Positions 34,786 through 43,814 are shown, counted from the first letter of the stretch. The stretch is 64,000 nt of DNA from a bacterium (GCA_030426085.1 JAUHYW010000014.1:86337-150336), one strand, 5' to 3'. Notes: generated from the sequence alone by a model not told the origin. Numbers and translations are program-made.

Positions 34786-35495
34786 GCGATGGCGGCCGCC
34801 TGCTGGTGGTGGAAGACGACGACAACCTGCGCATGGCGCTGCGGGACAACCTCGAGGACGAGGGGCACGCGGTGGTCGAGGCGCCGACCCTGGCCGCGGC
34901 CGAGGCGGCGGTCGCCGGGCGGCCGTTCGACCTGATCGTGCTCGACGTGATGCTGCCCGACGGCGACGGCTACACCTGGTGCCGCCGCCTGCGGGCCGGC
35001 GCGCTGGGCGGCGCCCGGGCGGTGCCGGTGCTGATGCTGACCGCCCGCAGCCTCGAAGACGATCTGGTGACCGGCCTCGACGCCGGGGCCGACGACTACC
35101 TGACCAAGCCCTATCGCCTGCGCGAGCTGCTGGCCCGGGTCCGGGCGCTGCTGCGCCGCCCGTCGGCGCCCGCCGAGCCGAGCGATCGGGGGCCGGACCG
35201 GGTGCCCTTCGGCCGCTTCACCCTCGACCGCCTCGCCCGCACGGTGACCGGCCCCGAGGGCCCGGTCGGGCTCACCCGCACCGAGTTCGACCTGCTGGCG
35301 TGGCTCTCCATCCACCCCGGGCGGGCCTTCGATCGGGACAGCCTGCTCGACGCGGTGTGGGGCGAGGTGGTCGTCGACCCCCGGACCGTCGACAACTTCG
35401 TCTCGAACCTCAAGAAGAAGCTCGGCTGGCGCCGGGGCCTCGACTGGCGCATCGCCACGGTGCGCGGGGTGGGCTATCGCATGGAGATCGACTGA
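34782..35495 (+). CDS. OmpR-family response regulator
   Basis: 237 residues starting at a GTG inside the kinase stop. Receiver domain with acidic pocket EDDD (11-14), phospho-acceptor Asp 55 (LIVLDVMLPD), Thr/Lys switch (Lys 109 in TKPY). C-terminal winged helix (LTRTEFDLLAWLSIHPGR, then TVDNFVSNLKKKLGW and VRGVGYRM) binds DNA. It is the cognate regulator of the kinase upstream. Confidence 0.95.
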   Translation: MSDGGRLLVVEDDDNLRMALRDNLEDEGHAVVEAPTLAAAEAAVAGRPFDLIVLDVMLPDGDGYTWCRRLRAGALGGARAVPVLMLTARSLEDDLVTGLDAGADDYLTKPYRLRELLARVRALLRRPSAPAEPSDRGPDRVPFGRFTLDRLARTVTGPEGPVGLTRTEFDLLAWLSIHPGRAFDRDSLLDAVWGEVVVDPRTVDNFVSNLKKKLGWRRGLDWRIATVRGVGYRMEID

Positions 35496-35497
35496 CC

Positions 35498-36229
35498 GTG
35501 GCGGTGCTCGCGCTGCATGGCTTCACCGGGGCGGGGGATGACTTCCGCCCGGTGGCCGACCCCGACTGGCTCACGCCGGATGTCATCGGGCACGGCGCCG
35601 TCGCCCCGCGGGCGCTCGCGCCGTATGCCATCGACGCCGAGGCGGCCCGGATCGGGGCGATGGCACCGCCGGATGCCTTGCTCATCGGCTACTCGATGGG
35701 CGGGCGGCTGGCGCTGACGCTGGCCGCGCGGGCGCCGGGTGTCATCCGGGGGCTGGTGCTCATCGGCGCGACGCCGGGCATCGAGGACGCCGCCGCCCGC
35801 GCAGCCCGGCGGGCGGACGACGGGGCGCGGGCCGATCGGATCGAAGCCATCGGGGTGCCGGCTTTCCTCGACGCGTGGCAGCGGGTCCCGATCATCGCCA
35901 GTCAGCGACGCATCCCGGCCGACGTGCGGGCGGCGATGCGGGCCCGGCGGCTGCGACACCGGCCGTGGGGGCTGGCCAACAGCCTGCGGGGCATGGGCGC
36001 CGGCGCGATGCCATCGCTGTGGCATCGGCTGTCGGCCATCCCGTGCCCGGCGCTGCTGGTCACCGGGGCCGAGGATGAGAAGTTCGATGGCATCGCCGAC
36101 GCCATGGCCCGGGCGATGCCACGCGCCGAGCGGGCGGTCATCGGCGGGGCGGGGCACTGCGCTCACCTCGAGCGGCCGGATGCCTTCCGGCGGGCCCTGG
36201 CGGATTGGCGAGGCCGGACGGGGCTGTGA
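35498..36229 (+). CDS. alpha/beta hydrolase, MenH-like
   Basis: 243 residues, GTG start 2 bases after the response regulator stop. Oxyanion region LALHGFTGAGDDF, nucleophile elbow GYSMGG (Ser 66), acid near LLVTGAEDEKFD and His in GGAGHCAHLERP. GYSMGGRLAL and the HGFTG start are characteristic of MenH, which makes SHCHC in menaquinone synthesis. No other men gene is nearby, so the assignment is by motif only; another small esterase is possible. Confidence 0.8.
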   Translation: MAVLALHGFTGAGDDFRPVADPDWLTPDVIGHGAVAPRALAPYAIDAEAARIGAMAPPDALLIGYSMGGRLALTLAARAPGVIRGLVLIGATPGIEDAAARAARRADDGARADRIEAIGVPAFLDAWQRVPIIASQRRIPADVRAAMRARRLRHRPWGLANSLRGMGAGAMPSLWHRLSAIPCPALLVTGAEDEKFDGIADAMARAMPRAERAVIGGAGHCAHLERPDAFRRALADWRGRTGL

Positions 36230-36247
36230 GCCCGGCCCCATGACCCT

Positions 36248-38791
36248 TCAGCGGCGGCGGCGCCAGCCGGCGAGCACCCCGAGCAGGATCAGGCCGCCGA
36301 GCGGGCTGTTCTCGGGGCCGTCGCCCGCGTCGCACACACAGCCGATGGCGGTGCCCCGGCTGCCGCTGCTGCCGTCCTCGTCCTCGCCGCCCGCGCCGCC
36401 GCTGCCGCCTGCGCCGCCGTCCCGGACGACCACCCCCGCGTCGGGGTCGACCACGACGACGCACGGCGCGGGGTCGGTGTCGTCGCAGTCGTCTTCGGCG
36501 CACAGGCCGTCGTCGTCCTCGTCCACGCAGGGGCACCCGTTGGCCCCCGGCCCGCCGACCGCGGGGTCGGCGTCGTCGCAGTCGACCTCGACGCAGATGC
36601 CGTCGTCGTCCGCGTCCTCGCAGCCCTCGCAGCCCTCGTCGGCCGCCCCGTCGCAGTCCTCGTCCACGTCGTTGCCGCAGCGCTCGGCGGCCCCGGGGAA
36701 GCGGTCCGGGTCGTCGTCGGCGCAGTCCCGCTCGACGCAGACCGCGTCGCCGTCGGCGTCGATGCAGCTCGGGCAGCCCTCGTCGATGTCGCCGTCGCAG
36801 TCCTGGTCGGCCCCGTCACCGCAGATCTCGTCGATGCCCGGCCGGCGGCCCGGATCGCCGTCGTCGCAGTCGTCCTCGGCGCAGGCCCCGTCCCCGTCGC
36901 CGTCCTCGCAGCCGCAGCCCTCGTCGGCCCGGTCGTCGCAGTCCTGGTCGATCTCGTCCCCGCAGATCTCCCGGGCCCCGGGGCCGACCGCCGGATCGCG
37001 GTCGTCGCAGTCGTCCTCGGCGCAGGCGCCGTCGTCGTCGATGTCTTCGCACGGCTGCTCGCAGCCCTCGTCGGCCCGGTCGTCGCAGTCCTGATCGACG
37101 AAGTCGCCGCAGATCTCGTCGGCGCCGGGGTTCGACGCCGGGTCGCCGTCGTCGCAGTCTTCGGCGGCGCAGGCCCCGTCCCCATCGGCGTCCCGGCAGC
37201 CGAGGCACACCCCGAACGTCTCGCCGGCCTGCGCGAACAGCTCGCAGTTGCCGTCGGGGCAGTCGGCGCCGTCCTGGCAGGTCGGCTGGCAGATCTCCTC
37301 GCCGTCGTCCCCCGCGCAGAAGCTGCCGTCCGCGCACGAGAGCACGCTGGGGTCACACGGGCGCCCGAGCCCCACGCCCTCGCTCTCTTCGCAGTAGGTG
37401 CCGCCCCACGGGTGGGGCAGGCAGGCGGTGTCGGCGGGGCAGTTGCCTCCGGTCAGCCGGCAGCCGTCGGACGGCACGCACGCCAGCCAGGCGCCGCCGC
37501 AGTTGTTCCGCATGCACTCGTTGTAGTCGGGATCGTCCACATCGCAGGCCTGGGCGCACTCGGCGAGGTCGTTGTAGGCCACCTGCCCCCCGCCGCTGGT
37601 GCGGTTGTAGCAGTCGAAGCCGCAGTCCTGGTCGGGGCAGCCCTGGAGGCAGTCGAGCAGGCCCTCGCAGTCGAGCAGATCTTCGGGCGGCTCGACGACC
37701 CGCTCCTCTTCGCAGGCGGTCACCTCGTCGGCGCACGCGCGCTCGAGGCAGGCGTTGTAGTCGGCCGCCCGCTGGCAGTTCTGATCGCCGCACCCGATGA
37801 CCGCGGTGTACAGCCGGCTGCCGTTGACCGTGCCTTCGAGCAGGCAGTCGGTGAAGCAGTTGCTGTCCCGGCACTGGCTCACGCAGCCGGCGACCGAGAG
37901 GCAGGTGTTGCCGCACAGGCCGTTGTCGCACACCCCGTCGGCCGCGCAGGCCGCGTCGCAGAAGCAGAGGCCGTCGTCCGCGCGGCAGTTCTGGTCGTCG
38001 CCCATCGTATCGCGGATCCAGCTCAGGTAGCCGTCCACCCGCGACTGGAGCGAGAGGTCGAGGCAGATCGGCTCGCCGCCCACGCTGCTGTTGACCCCGA
38101 TGACCCGCCACTCGCCCCCGATCTGCGCCAGCCCCGGGCCGCCGGAGTCGCCGAAGCAGACCCCGCTGCCCGCGTGGTCGCTCTGGTACATCAGGTCGAA
38201 GACCGACTCCAACTCGAGGGTGGTCGAGCGCTTGATCCCCCCCCCGCTCTGGCGGTTGCCGTCGCTCACCCCGTAGCCGACGTAGGTGATGCGATCGCCG
38301 ATGAGCGGCGCGAGGGCGCCGTCGTAGGGTGCGATGGGCTCGACCCCCTCGACCGGATCGCGCAGCTCGATCAGGGCGATGTCGTAGAAGCCCACGAAGT
38401 CGGCCCCGGTGTAGTCCGGGTGCAGGTGGATGCTGCGCGCCTGGTGGAAGCTGCCCGCCGGCCGGTCGCCGCGGCCGGTCGGGTTGGCGTCCGCGCCGCG
38501 GTAGAAGTAGATGATGTCCGGCTGCACCGGCACCCCCTGCTCGCGCAGGCCCTCGGTGCAGTGGGCCGCGGTCAGCACCCACGTCGGGCTGATGAGGGTC
38601 GCGCTGCAGAATGAGCCGAAGTATTGCCGCTGGAGCTCGAAGGTCAGCGCGCCGACGGCGGGGAAGCCGGCCTCCCGCTCGCCGCCGACGATGGGGGTCG
38701 TCGAGCTGTGCACGGGCGGAGGCGGCTCCGGCTCGCTGCACCCGGCGAGGTGCAGCGCGAAGAGCGCGAGGGCGGTGGACAGGCGGCGCAT
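36248..38791 (-). CDS. trypsin-like serine protease with MopE repeats and MYXO-CTERM tail
   Basis: 847 residues. The signal ends in a lipobox-like LAGC (Cys 18), then a short propeptide and the trypsin activation start IVGG (34-37). Catalytic triad: His 77 in TAAHC, Asp 137 in YDIAL, Ser 216 in GDSGGP. Cys-rich modules follow, then about six Asp-rich MopE-type repeats (DGDGACAEDDCDDGDP, EICGDEIDQDCD), predicted to bind calcium. The C-terminus is Cys-x-Cys, Gly/Leu-rich hydrophobic stretch, GWRRRR: the MYXO-CTERM sorting signal. The RR gene upstream on the same strand is 86 bases away and may control it. Secreted and surface-anchored; predation or development roles are inferred. Confidence 0.92.
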   Translation of the reverse strand: MRRLSTALALFALHLAGCSEPEPPPPVHSSTTPIVGGEREAGFPAVGALTFELQRQYFGSFCSATLISPTWVLTAAHCTEGLREQGVPVQPDIIYFYRGADANPTGRGDRPAGSFHQARSIHLHPDYTGADFVGFYDIALIELRDPVEGVEPIAPYDGALAPLIGDRITYVGYGVSDGNRQSGGGIKRSTTLELESVFDLMYQSDHAGSGVCFGDSGGPGLAQIGGEWRVIGVNSSVGGEPICLDLSLQSRVDGYLSWIRDTMGDDQNCRADDGLCFCDAACAADGVCDNGLCGNTCLSVAGCVSQCRDSNCFTDCLLEGTVNGSRLYTAVIGCGDQNCQRAADYNACLERACADEVTACEEERVVEPPEDLLDCEGLLDCLQGCPDQDCGFDCYNRTSGGGQVAYNDLAECAQACDVDDPDYNECMRNNCGGAWLACVPSDGCRLTGGNCPADTACLPHPWGGTYCEESEGVGLGRPCDPSVLSCADGSFCAGDDGEEICQPTCQDGADCPDGNCELFAQAGETFGVCLGCRDADGDGACAAEDCDDGDPASNPGADEICGDFVDQDCDDRADEGCEQPCEDIDDDGACAEDDCDDRDPAVGPGAREICGDEIDQDCDDRADEGCGCEDGDGDGACAEDDCDDGDPGRRPGIDEICGDGADQDCDGDIDEGCPSCIDADGDAVCVERDCADDDPDRFPGAAERCGNDVDEDCDGAADEGCEGCEDADDDGICVEVDCDDADPAVGGPGANGCPCVDEDDDGLCAEDDCDDTDPAPCVVVVDPDAGVVVRDGGAGGSGGAGGEDEDGSSGSRGTAIGCVCDAGDGPENSPLGGLILLGVLAGWRRRR

Positions 38792-38877
38792 GAGCAGACT
38801 CCCGGGGTCGATGAGCGCCGGGTGTGTAGCACAGCGAGGCCGGTCGGGTCAGGGGGGTCGAGGCCGGCGGGGCGGGG

Positions 38878-39573
38878 TCAGGTCGGCTTGGGCACCGTGA
38901 GCATGTAGCCCCGCCCGCGCACCGAGCGCAGGAAGCGCCCGGCCTCGTCGCCCAGCTTGCTGCGCAGGCGCGAGACCCGCAGGTCCATCGAGCGATCGTG
39001 CCCGTCGTAGGGGATGCCCCGCAGCGTGGGGTACAGGAAGTCGCGATCGAGCGTCTCCCCGGCGTGCTTGGCGAAGAGCAGCAGCAGGTCGAACTCGGCC
39101 GACGACAGGTCGATGGGCTCGCCGTCGATGGTCACCTCGCGCAGATCCTCGTCGAGGCGGATGGGGCCCGCCTCGAGGATCTCGGTGGTGCCCGGAGCCA
39201 GCCGGCGGGTGCGGCGCAGCAGGCTGGTGATGCGGGCGACGAGCAGCCGCTCGACCACCGGCTTCGAGATGTAGTCGTCGGCCCCCGATCCCAGGCCGGC
39301 GATCTGATCCTCGTCGTCGTCCAGCCCGGTGAGCATGATCACCGGCACGTCGGAGAACGTGCGCAGGGCCTTGCACGCCTCGATGCCGGTCATCACCGGC
39401 AGCATCAGGTCGAGCAGCACGAGGTCGGGGCTGAGCGAGCGGACCGCGTCGACCACCTGATCGCCTCGCTCGACGTGCTCGAGCCGGAAGTCGTGCTTCT
39501 CGAGAGCCCGCCGGGTCAGGCGGGCGTCGTAGGCGTCGTCCTCGACGAGGAGGATGATGGGCGCGTCATCCAT
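38878..39573 (-). CDS. OmpR-family response regulator without adjacent kinase
   Basis: 231 residues. Receiver with EDDAYD (11-16), Asp 55 in LVLLDLMLP, Lys 104 in SKPV; winged helix with LSSAEFDLLLLFAKHAGETL, SMDLRVSRLRSKLGD and RSVRGRGYML. No histidine kinase is adjacent, so it is an orphan here. It precedes the MYXO-CTERM protease on the same strand. The upstream gap to 39721 shows no gene. Confidence 0.93.
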   Translation of the reverse strand: MDDAPIILLVEDDAYDARLTRRALEKHDFRLEHVERGDQVVDAVRSLSPDLVLLDLMLPVMTGIEACKALRTFSDVPVIMLTGLDDDEDQIAGLGSGADDYISKPVVERLLVARITSLLRRTRRLAPGTTEILEAGPIRLDEDLREVTIDGEPIDLSSAEFDLLLLFAKHAGETLDRDFLYPTLRGIPYDGHDRSMDLRVSRLRSKLGDEAGRFLRSVRGRGYMLTVPKPT

Positions 39574-39721
39574 CGAAGGATCCCTTTCGGCCGCCTCGAT
39601 GGGCGGGTTTGTATCGAACCGAGGTAACCATCATCGCCCGCTCCGGGCAAGGGGCGTGTGCACCCGGCGGCATGCACGCGACCGCGGTGGGCGGCGGCGC
39701 GGGCCCTGGACGGGCGCCGCA

Positions 39722-40048
39722 TCAGCCCGCGGGAGGGTCGGCGTCGCCGCTCGGCCGGGCGTCGACGGGCGCGGCGTCCGCGTCGGGCGCAGTGTCGCCG
39801 TCCGTATCGAGTGTACCGTCCTCTGCCCGGATGTCGGCTGCCATGTCTCCGACGATGTCGGCGGTCCCGTCCGACGGGCGGGCGTCCATCGGCGGGTCGG
39901 GCACCCGCTCGTCGAGCAGCGGGCCATGGTCCACCGGCGGCGGCTCGCCGTCGGTCATGCGCAGGGGCGTGACGGTGTCGGACAGGCAGCCGCCGAGCGC
40001 CGCGGCCGTCAGCAGCGCGGCGAGCGAGAGGTGGGCGGGGGGCGTCAC
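39722..40048 (-). CDS. small acidic lipoprotein
   Basis: 108 residues. The GTG at 40048 overlaps the TGA of the PEGA/barrel gene (GTGA). The signal ends in lipobox LGGC. The mature chain is nearly all Asp, Ala, Pro and Thr (DADAAPVDARPSGDADPP), so it is disordered and strongly acidic. Last gene of a three-gene operon with a Ser/Thr kinase. It may be an accessory to the barrel protein. Confidence 0.65.
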   Translation of the reverse strand: MTPPAHLSLAALLTAAALGGCLSDTVTPLRMTDGEPPPVDHGPLLDERVPDPPMDARPSDGTADIVGDMAADIRAEDGTLDTDGDTAPDADAAPVDARPSGDADPPAG

Positions 40049-41151
40049 AGGACCAGATACAGCCCGAGATCGAGCGTCTGCATCACCGGATCGCTCTCTT
40101 CGATCAGCGGGGTCAGCCACCGCTGGAAGCGCAGCGCCACCCGCAGGTCGATGGCGTCTTCGAGCACCGGCCGCTCGAGCGCCACCCGGGCGAAGCCGCC
40201 GAGCGGGGCCAGCCGTTCGCCGAGGTCGGAGTCCCGATCGTCGCGGATCTCCTCGCCGGCGAGGGCCACGTCGAGGCCGCCCCCGACCGTCACCGCGAGG
40301 GACCACGGCAGGGCGACCCGCACGTCGAGCGGCACGACCAGCCCATGGCGGATCCACTGGCCGGTGGCGTCGAGCGCGGCGTCGTCGAAGGCGAGCGCGG
40401 CGTAGGCGTAGCCCACCCCCAGGCGCAGCCGGAAGCCGTCGATCACCGCCAGCTCGCCGAACAGCTCGGCCGACGCGTGGGCTCCGGCGCCCGGCTCGAC
40501 GCCGTCGGGCACCGCGCCCCCGACGAGGCCGGTCCCCCCGGCGAGGGCCAGGCCGCCCCACAGCCAGCGGGGCGTCGGCGGGGGGGCGGCGGGGGTGACC
40601 GTGCGCGACTCGCCGGCGACCACCTCGACCTCGGCGGTGCGGGGCGCCTCGAGCCCGTCCACCTGCACCTGATGGGTGCCCGCGCGCACCGCGTCGAACG
40701 TCGCCGGGCACGGGCGGGGATCGGGCGCGCCCTCGGCGTCGATGCGGGCCACCCCGCCCTCGGGGCACTCGACCACCAGCGCGCCGTAGGCCCGGGCCCG
40801 GACCTTCGCGGTCCACTCGGCGGCCAGGGCTCGCTCCTCGTCGTCCCGGGCCAGCGCCTCGAAGCGGGCCAGCGCCGCCAGCGCTTCTTCGGGGCGGTCG
40901 AGCTCGACGAGGCATCGGGCCATCATGAACCGCAGCAGCGGGAACTGCGCCTCGCCGTCGGCCCCCAGCTCGCCGGCGACCTCTTCGAGCACCGCCAGCG
41001 CGTCGGCCGGCAGGTTCGATTCGAAGAGCCGGCCGGCGGTGTCGAGCCGGGCTTGGATGCGCTCGACGTCGGCCGGCGCCGCGGCCGGCGCGGTCAGGGG
41101 GGCTGCGAGCACGGGCAGGGCCCACAGGTACACGGGTCTCATCGTTCTCAT
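40045..41151 (-). CDS. TPR/PEGA-like protein with C-terminal beta barrel
   Basis: 368 residues with a cleavable signal (YLWALPVLAAPLTAPAAAPA). Residues about 25-130 are tetratricopeptide-like helices (ADALAVLEEVAGELG, EEALAALARFEALA). Residues about 140-200 are a PEGA-like surface module (VVECPEGGVARID, AGTHQVQVDG). The last 160 residues look like an eight-strand outer-membrane barrel, ending in LGLYLVL. The ATG overlaps the kinase stop (ATGA). TPR plus PEGA proteins next to kinases are common in myxobacteria. This one probably sits in the outer membrane. Confidence 0.75.
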   Translation of the reverse strand: MRTMRPVYLWALPVLAAPLTAPAAAPADVERIQARLDTAGRLFESNLPADALAVLEEVAGELGADGEAQFPLLRFMMARCLVELDRPEEALAALARFEALARDDEERALAAEWTAKVRARAYGALVVECPEGGVARIDAEGAPDPRPCPATFDAVRAGTHQVQVDGLEAPRTAEVEVVAGESRTVTPAAPPPTPRWLWGGLALAGGTGLVGGAVPDGVEPGAGAHASAELFGELAVIDGFRLRLGVGYAYAALAFDDAALDATGQWIRHGLVVPLDVRVALPWSLAVTVGGGLDVALAGEEIRDDRDSDLGERLAPLGGFARVALERPVLEDAIDLRVALRFQRWLTPLIEESDPVMQTLDLGLYLVL

Positions 41152-42548
41152 CGCTCTCTCTCCCGGATCCAGATCGATTTCATGTGCAGCCGGCCCCGAT
41201 CCGCGCGGCGGGCGGCGTCCACCGGGCCGGCGTCGGGCAGCCGGGGGCGCGCCGCGGCCCGAGCGCGCGGCGGGACCCGGTGGGGTCGGCGCGCGGCGTC
41301 GGGGCCGACATCGAGGGGCAGCCCGTCCGGGGCGACGGCGTCGAGGACGGCGTCGGGTGCGGCGTCGAGGGCGGCGTCGGCCGGGAGCGCGGCGTCCTGC
41401 ACGACGCGGGCGCGGGCCGCGTCGAGCGGCGCCGCGTCCGGTCGCGGATCGTCTGGGCCGGGCCCGACGAGTAACGCCGCGCCGAGCCCGCCGATGCCCA
41501 CCAGGCCGGCGGCCCAGCCGGTCCACCGGCGCGCCACCCGGGGCGGCTCGATCGGCACCGTCGGCGCCAGGGTGGGGCCGGTGCCCGTCGACATCAACGT
41601 CTCGAGATCGGGCAGAGCCGCCCGCAGCGCCGCCGCGTCGGGGAAGCGCCCTCGCGGATCGCGGGCCATCGCCCGGCGCAGGAAGCCGGCCAGCGCCGGG
41701 GGGACGTCCTCGGCCATGCCGGCGAGCGGGTCGTGGTCGGCGTCCAGCTTGAGCAGCAGCGTCTGCTGCACCGTGCCCGCCTTGAACGGGCGGTGCCCGG
41801 TGAACAGCTCGCAGGCGATGACCCCGGTGGCGTAGACGTCGGTCCACGGCCCGATGTCCCGCTGGAGCGCCTGCTCGGGGGCCATGTAGCGCGGGGTGCC
41901 GGCGGCCAGCGCCGTCGCGTCGCCCTCGTCGGTGAACTTGGCCAGCCCGAAGTCGACCAGCCGCACGAAGTGGGGATCACCGGCCACCGCTTGCAGCATC
42001 ACGTTGTCCGGCTTGAGATCCCGATGCACGATCGCTTCGCCGTGGGCCGCCTCGAGCGCGTGGGTGATCTGCACGATGATCCGCCGCCGGGCGCGCATGT
42101 CGAGCTGATCGGCCAGCGCGCCCAGCGTGCGCCCGTCGCGCACGAACTCCATCACGAGGTAGGGGATGGCGCCGACGACCCCGTAGGCCATCAGGCGCAC
42201 GATGTGGGGGTGGCTCAGCCGGGCCAGCGCCGCCGCCTCGCGCATGAAGCGCTCGGTGCTGCGCAGGCCGTCGCCGTGATCGGTGAGCATCTTGAGGGCG
42301 CCCCGCAGGCCGACCGGCTGCTGCTCGGCGAGGTAGACCGTGCCCACGCCGCCGTGCCCCAGGCGGTTCATCACGAGCCACGCGTCGAACATGCGCCCCA
42401 CGACGGGATCGGTCGTCGGCTCGCCGACCTCGTCCGCCGGCAGCCGGTGCACGCCGAGCCGGGCGCAGGCGTCGTCGACGCACGGCCGGCGGGCGGGACC
42501 CGGGCGCCCGCAGCGCGGGCAGCGACCATCGGTTGCGGCCTGTGGCAT
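41148..42548 (-). CDS. Ser/Thr protein kinase with zinc ribbon and TM segment
   Basis: 466 residues; the ATG at 42548 has GGGAG upstream. N-terminal Cys pairs (10, 13, 23, 28) form a zinc ribbon. Kinase domain about 57-310: GHGGVGTVYL, Lys 86, HRDLKPDN (Asp 177), DFG (199-201), APEQ. One membrane segment at about 342-362, then a Pro/Ala/Asp-rich basic-ended tail outside. First gene of an operon with the TPR/PEGA barrel and a small lipoprotein. The divergent neighbour is an EAD-like/FGE-like membrane protein. Confidence 0.92.
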   Translation of the reverse strand: MPQAATDGRCPRCGRPGPARRPCVDDACARLGVHRLPADEVGEPTTDPVVGRMFDAWLVMNRLGHGGVGTVYLAEQQPVGLRGALKMLTDHGDGLRSTERFMREAAALARLSHPHIVRLMAYGVVGAIPYLVMEFVRDGRTLGALADQLDMRARRRIIVQITHALEAAHGEAIVHRDLKPDNVMLQAVAGDPHFVRLVDFGLAKFTDEGDATALAAGTPRYMAPEQALQRDIGPWTDVYATGVIACELFTGHRPFKAGTVQQTLLLKLDADHDPLAGMAEDVPPALAGFLRRAMARDPRGRFPDAAALRAALPDLETLMSTGTGPTLAPTVPIEPPRVARRWTGWAAGLVGIGGLGAALLVGPGPDDPRPDAAPLDAARARVVQDAALPADAALDAAPDAVLDAVAPDGLPLDVGPDAARRPHRVPPRARAAARPRLPDAGPVDAARRADRGRLHMKSIWIRERER

Positions 42549-42698
42549 CGGCTCCCGGCGCCCCGTCAGCGTGTCGGGCAGGATGCGCCACAAACACCCG
42601 TGACGCAAGCAACACGGGCCCCGAGTGATTCCATCACGCGGGGTTTACCCTGATCGGGTCGGATGCGAGACTGCGCCCGGCCAGCAGCGGAGCGCGCG

Positions 42699-43799
42699 AT
42701 GCAATGGCTCGAACAGGCGGCGTTGGACGCCATCTACGACGCGGCCGTGGACGCCGACCTCGTCGACCGCGACACCCGGGCGGTGCTGCTCCAGGGCGTC
42801 GCCGACGATATCCGGCTGGCGCTGCCCGACCACGCCCGCCCCGATTTGCAGTTCCGCAGCGACTTGCAGCAGCTCAACCGCCCGACGGCCGACGGCGTGC
42901 CGCTGCGGGCGTGGCTGGCAGAGGCGGCCGAACTGGCCGAGGGGCGCCCGGCGGCGGCGGTGTTCATCGAGGCGTCGTCCCGACCCGTACCCCCGGCCGG
43001 AGGCCCCGCCGACGCGCCCGCCGGGATCGACCCGCCGCCCGACCCCCGCCGGATCGCGATCATCGGCGGCGCGGCGGTGGTCGGGGTGGGCGCGCTCGTG
43101 GCCCTGGCGGTGGGCGGCGGTGATCCCTCGCCCGACGGCGGCCCGCCCGACCTCGACCCGCCCGACGCCGTCGTCGACGCCGCGCCCGATCGGCCGCCGC
43201 TGCGGCTGCCCCTCGCGGTGCGGGTCGCCGAGGCCAGCCGCTTCCGCCCGGCGATGTACCGGGTCGGCGCGGGCACCGTGCCCGTGCTCGACGTCGACGG
43301 CCCGCGGGTGGTCGGCGCCCCGGACGATCTGGCCTGGAGTCGCACCCCGGTGACCGTGGCCCGGTTCCGGGCGGTGACCGGGGGCGTGCCGCCGGGCGCG
43401 GGGCCCGACGACGCGCCGCTCGTCGGGGCCGATCTGCTCGAGGTTCGGACCTATTGTGACGGCTTGTCGCGCATCGAGGGCCGCTGGCCGTATTACGCCG
43501 GCGGGGGCGAAGGCGACGGGTATCGCGTGCCCGACGACGGCCCCTGGGTCTACACCTGCTCCGGGGGTCGCTTCGGGCCGCCGGCGCCCGGCTCGTGGGG
43601 GCTGGTCGGCTTCGGCGAGGCGCCGGAGCTGGTCGCGTGGGGCGAGGGCGTCGCCCGGCGCACGGTCGGCGCGGCGGGCATCGCGGCGTGCACCGCGGGG
43701 CGGGAGGCGATGGGGGAGGGGGGCTTGCCGGCCTTCAGGGTCGTGCGCCCGCTGTCGGACGCGCCCCTGGTGCCGCTGCCGAGGCTGCCGACGCCCTGA
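42699..43799 (+). CDS. effector-associated-domain-like (EAD) TM protein with FGE/sulfatase-modifying-like domain
   Basis: 366 residues from the ATG at 42699, which follows CGGAG; an ATG at 42663 would add 12 residues. Residues 5-92 match the pattern of bacterial effector-associated (death-like) domains: LLQGVADDIRLALP, then FRSDLQQLN and DGVPLRAWLAEAAEL. A membrane segment spans about 119-138, followed by a Pro/Asp linker. The C-terminal 170 residues resemble an FGE-sulfatase/C-type-lectin-like fold (SRTPVTVARFRAVTG, then YRVPDDGPWVYTCSGG in place of YRLPTEAEWEYA). EAD adaptor domains recruit partners in bacterial conflict systems. No partner with a matching EAD is seen here. FGE catalytic activity is not supported. 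Confidence 0.7.
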   Translation: MQWLEQAALDAIYDAAVDADLVDRDTRAVLLQGVADDIRLALPDHARPDLQFRSDLQQLNRPTADGVPLRAWLAEAAELAEGRPAAAVFIEASSRPVPPAGGPADAPAGIDPPPDPRRIAIIGGAAVVGVGALVALAVGGGDPSPDGGPPDLDPPDAVVDAAPDRPPLRLPLAVRVAEASRFRPAMYRVGAGTVPVLDVDGPRVVGAPDDLAWSRTPVTVARFRAVTGGVPPGAGPDDAPLVGADLLEVRTYCDGLSRIEGRWPYYAGGGEGDGYRVPDDGPWVYTCSGGRFGPPAPGSWGLVGFGEAPELVAWGEGVARRTVGAAGIAACTAGREAMGEGGLPAFRVVRPLSDAPLVPLPRLPTP

Positions 43800-43814
43800 A
43801 GCGCCGGCCGGCCG

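Noticed and set aside
36248..37200. DNA-level tandem repeat in the protease gene
   Set aside because: The repetition is explained by MopE-type protein repeats with varied codons; it is not a separate element.
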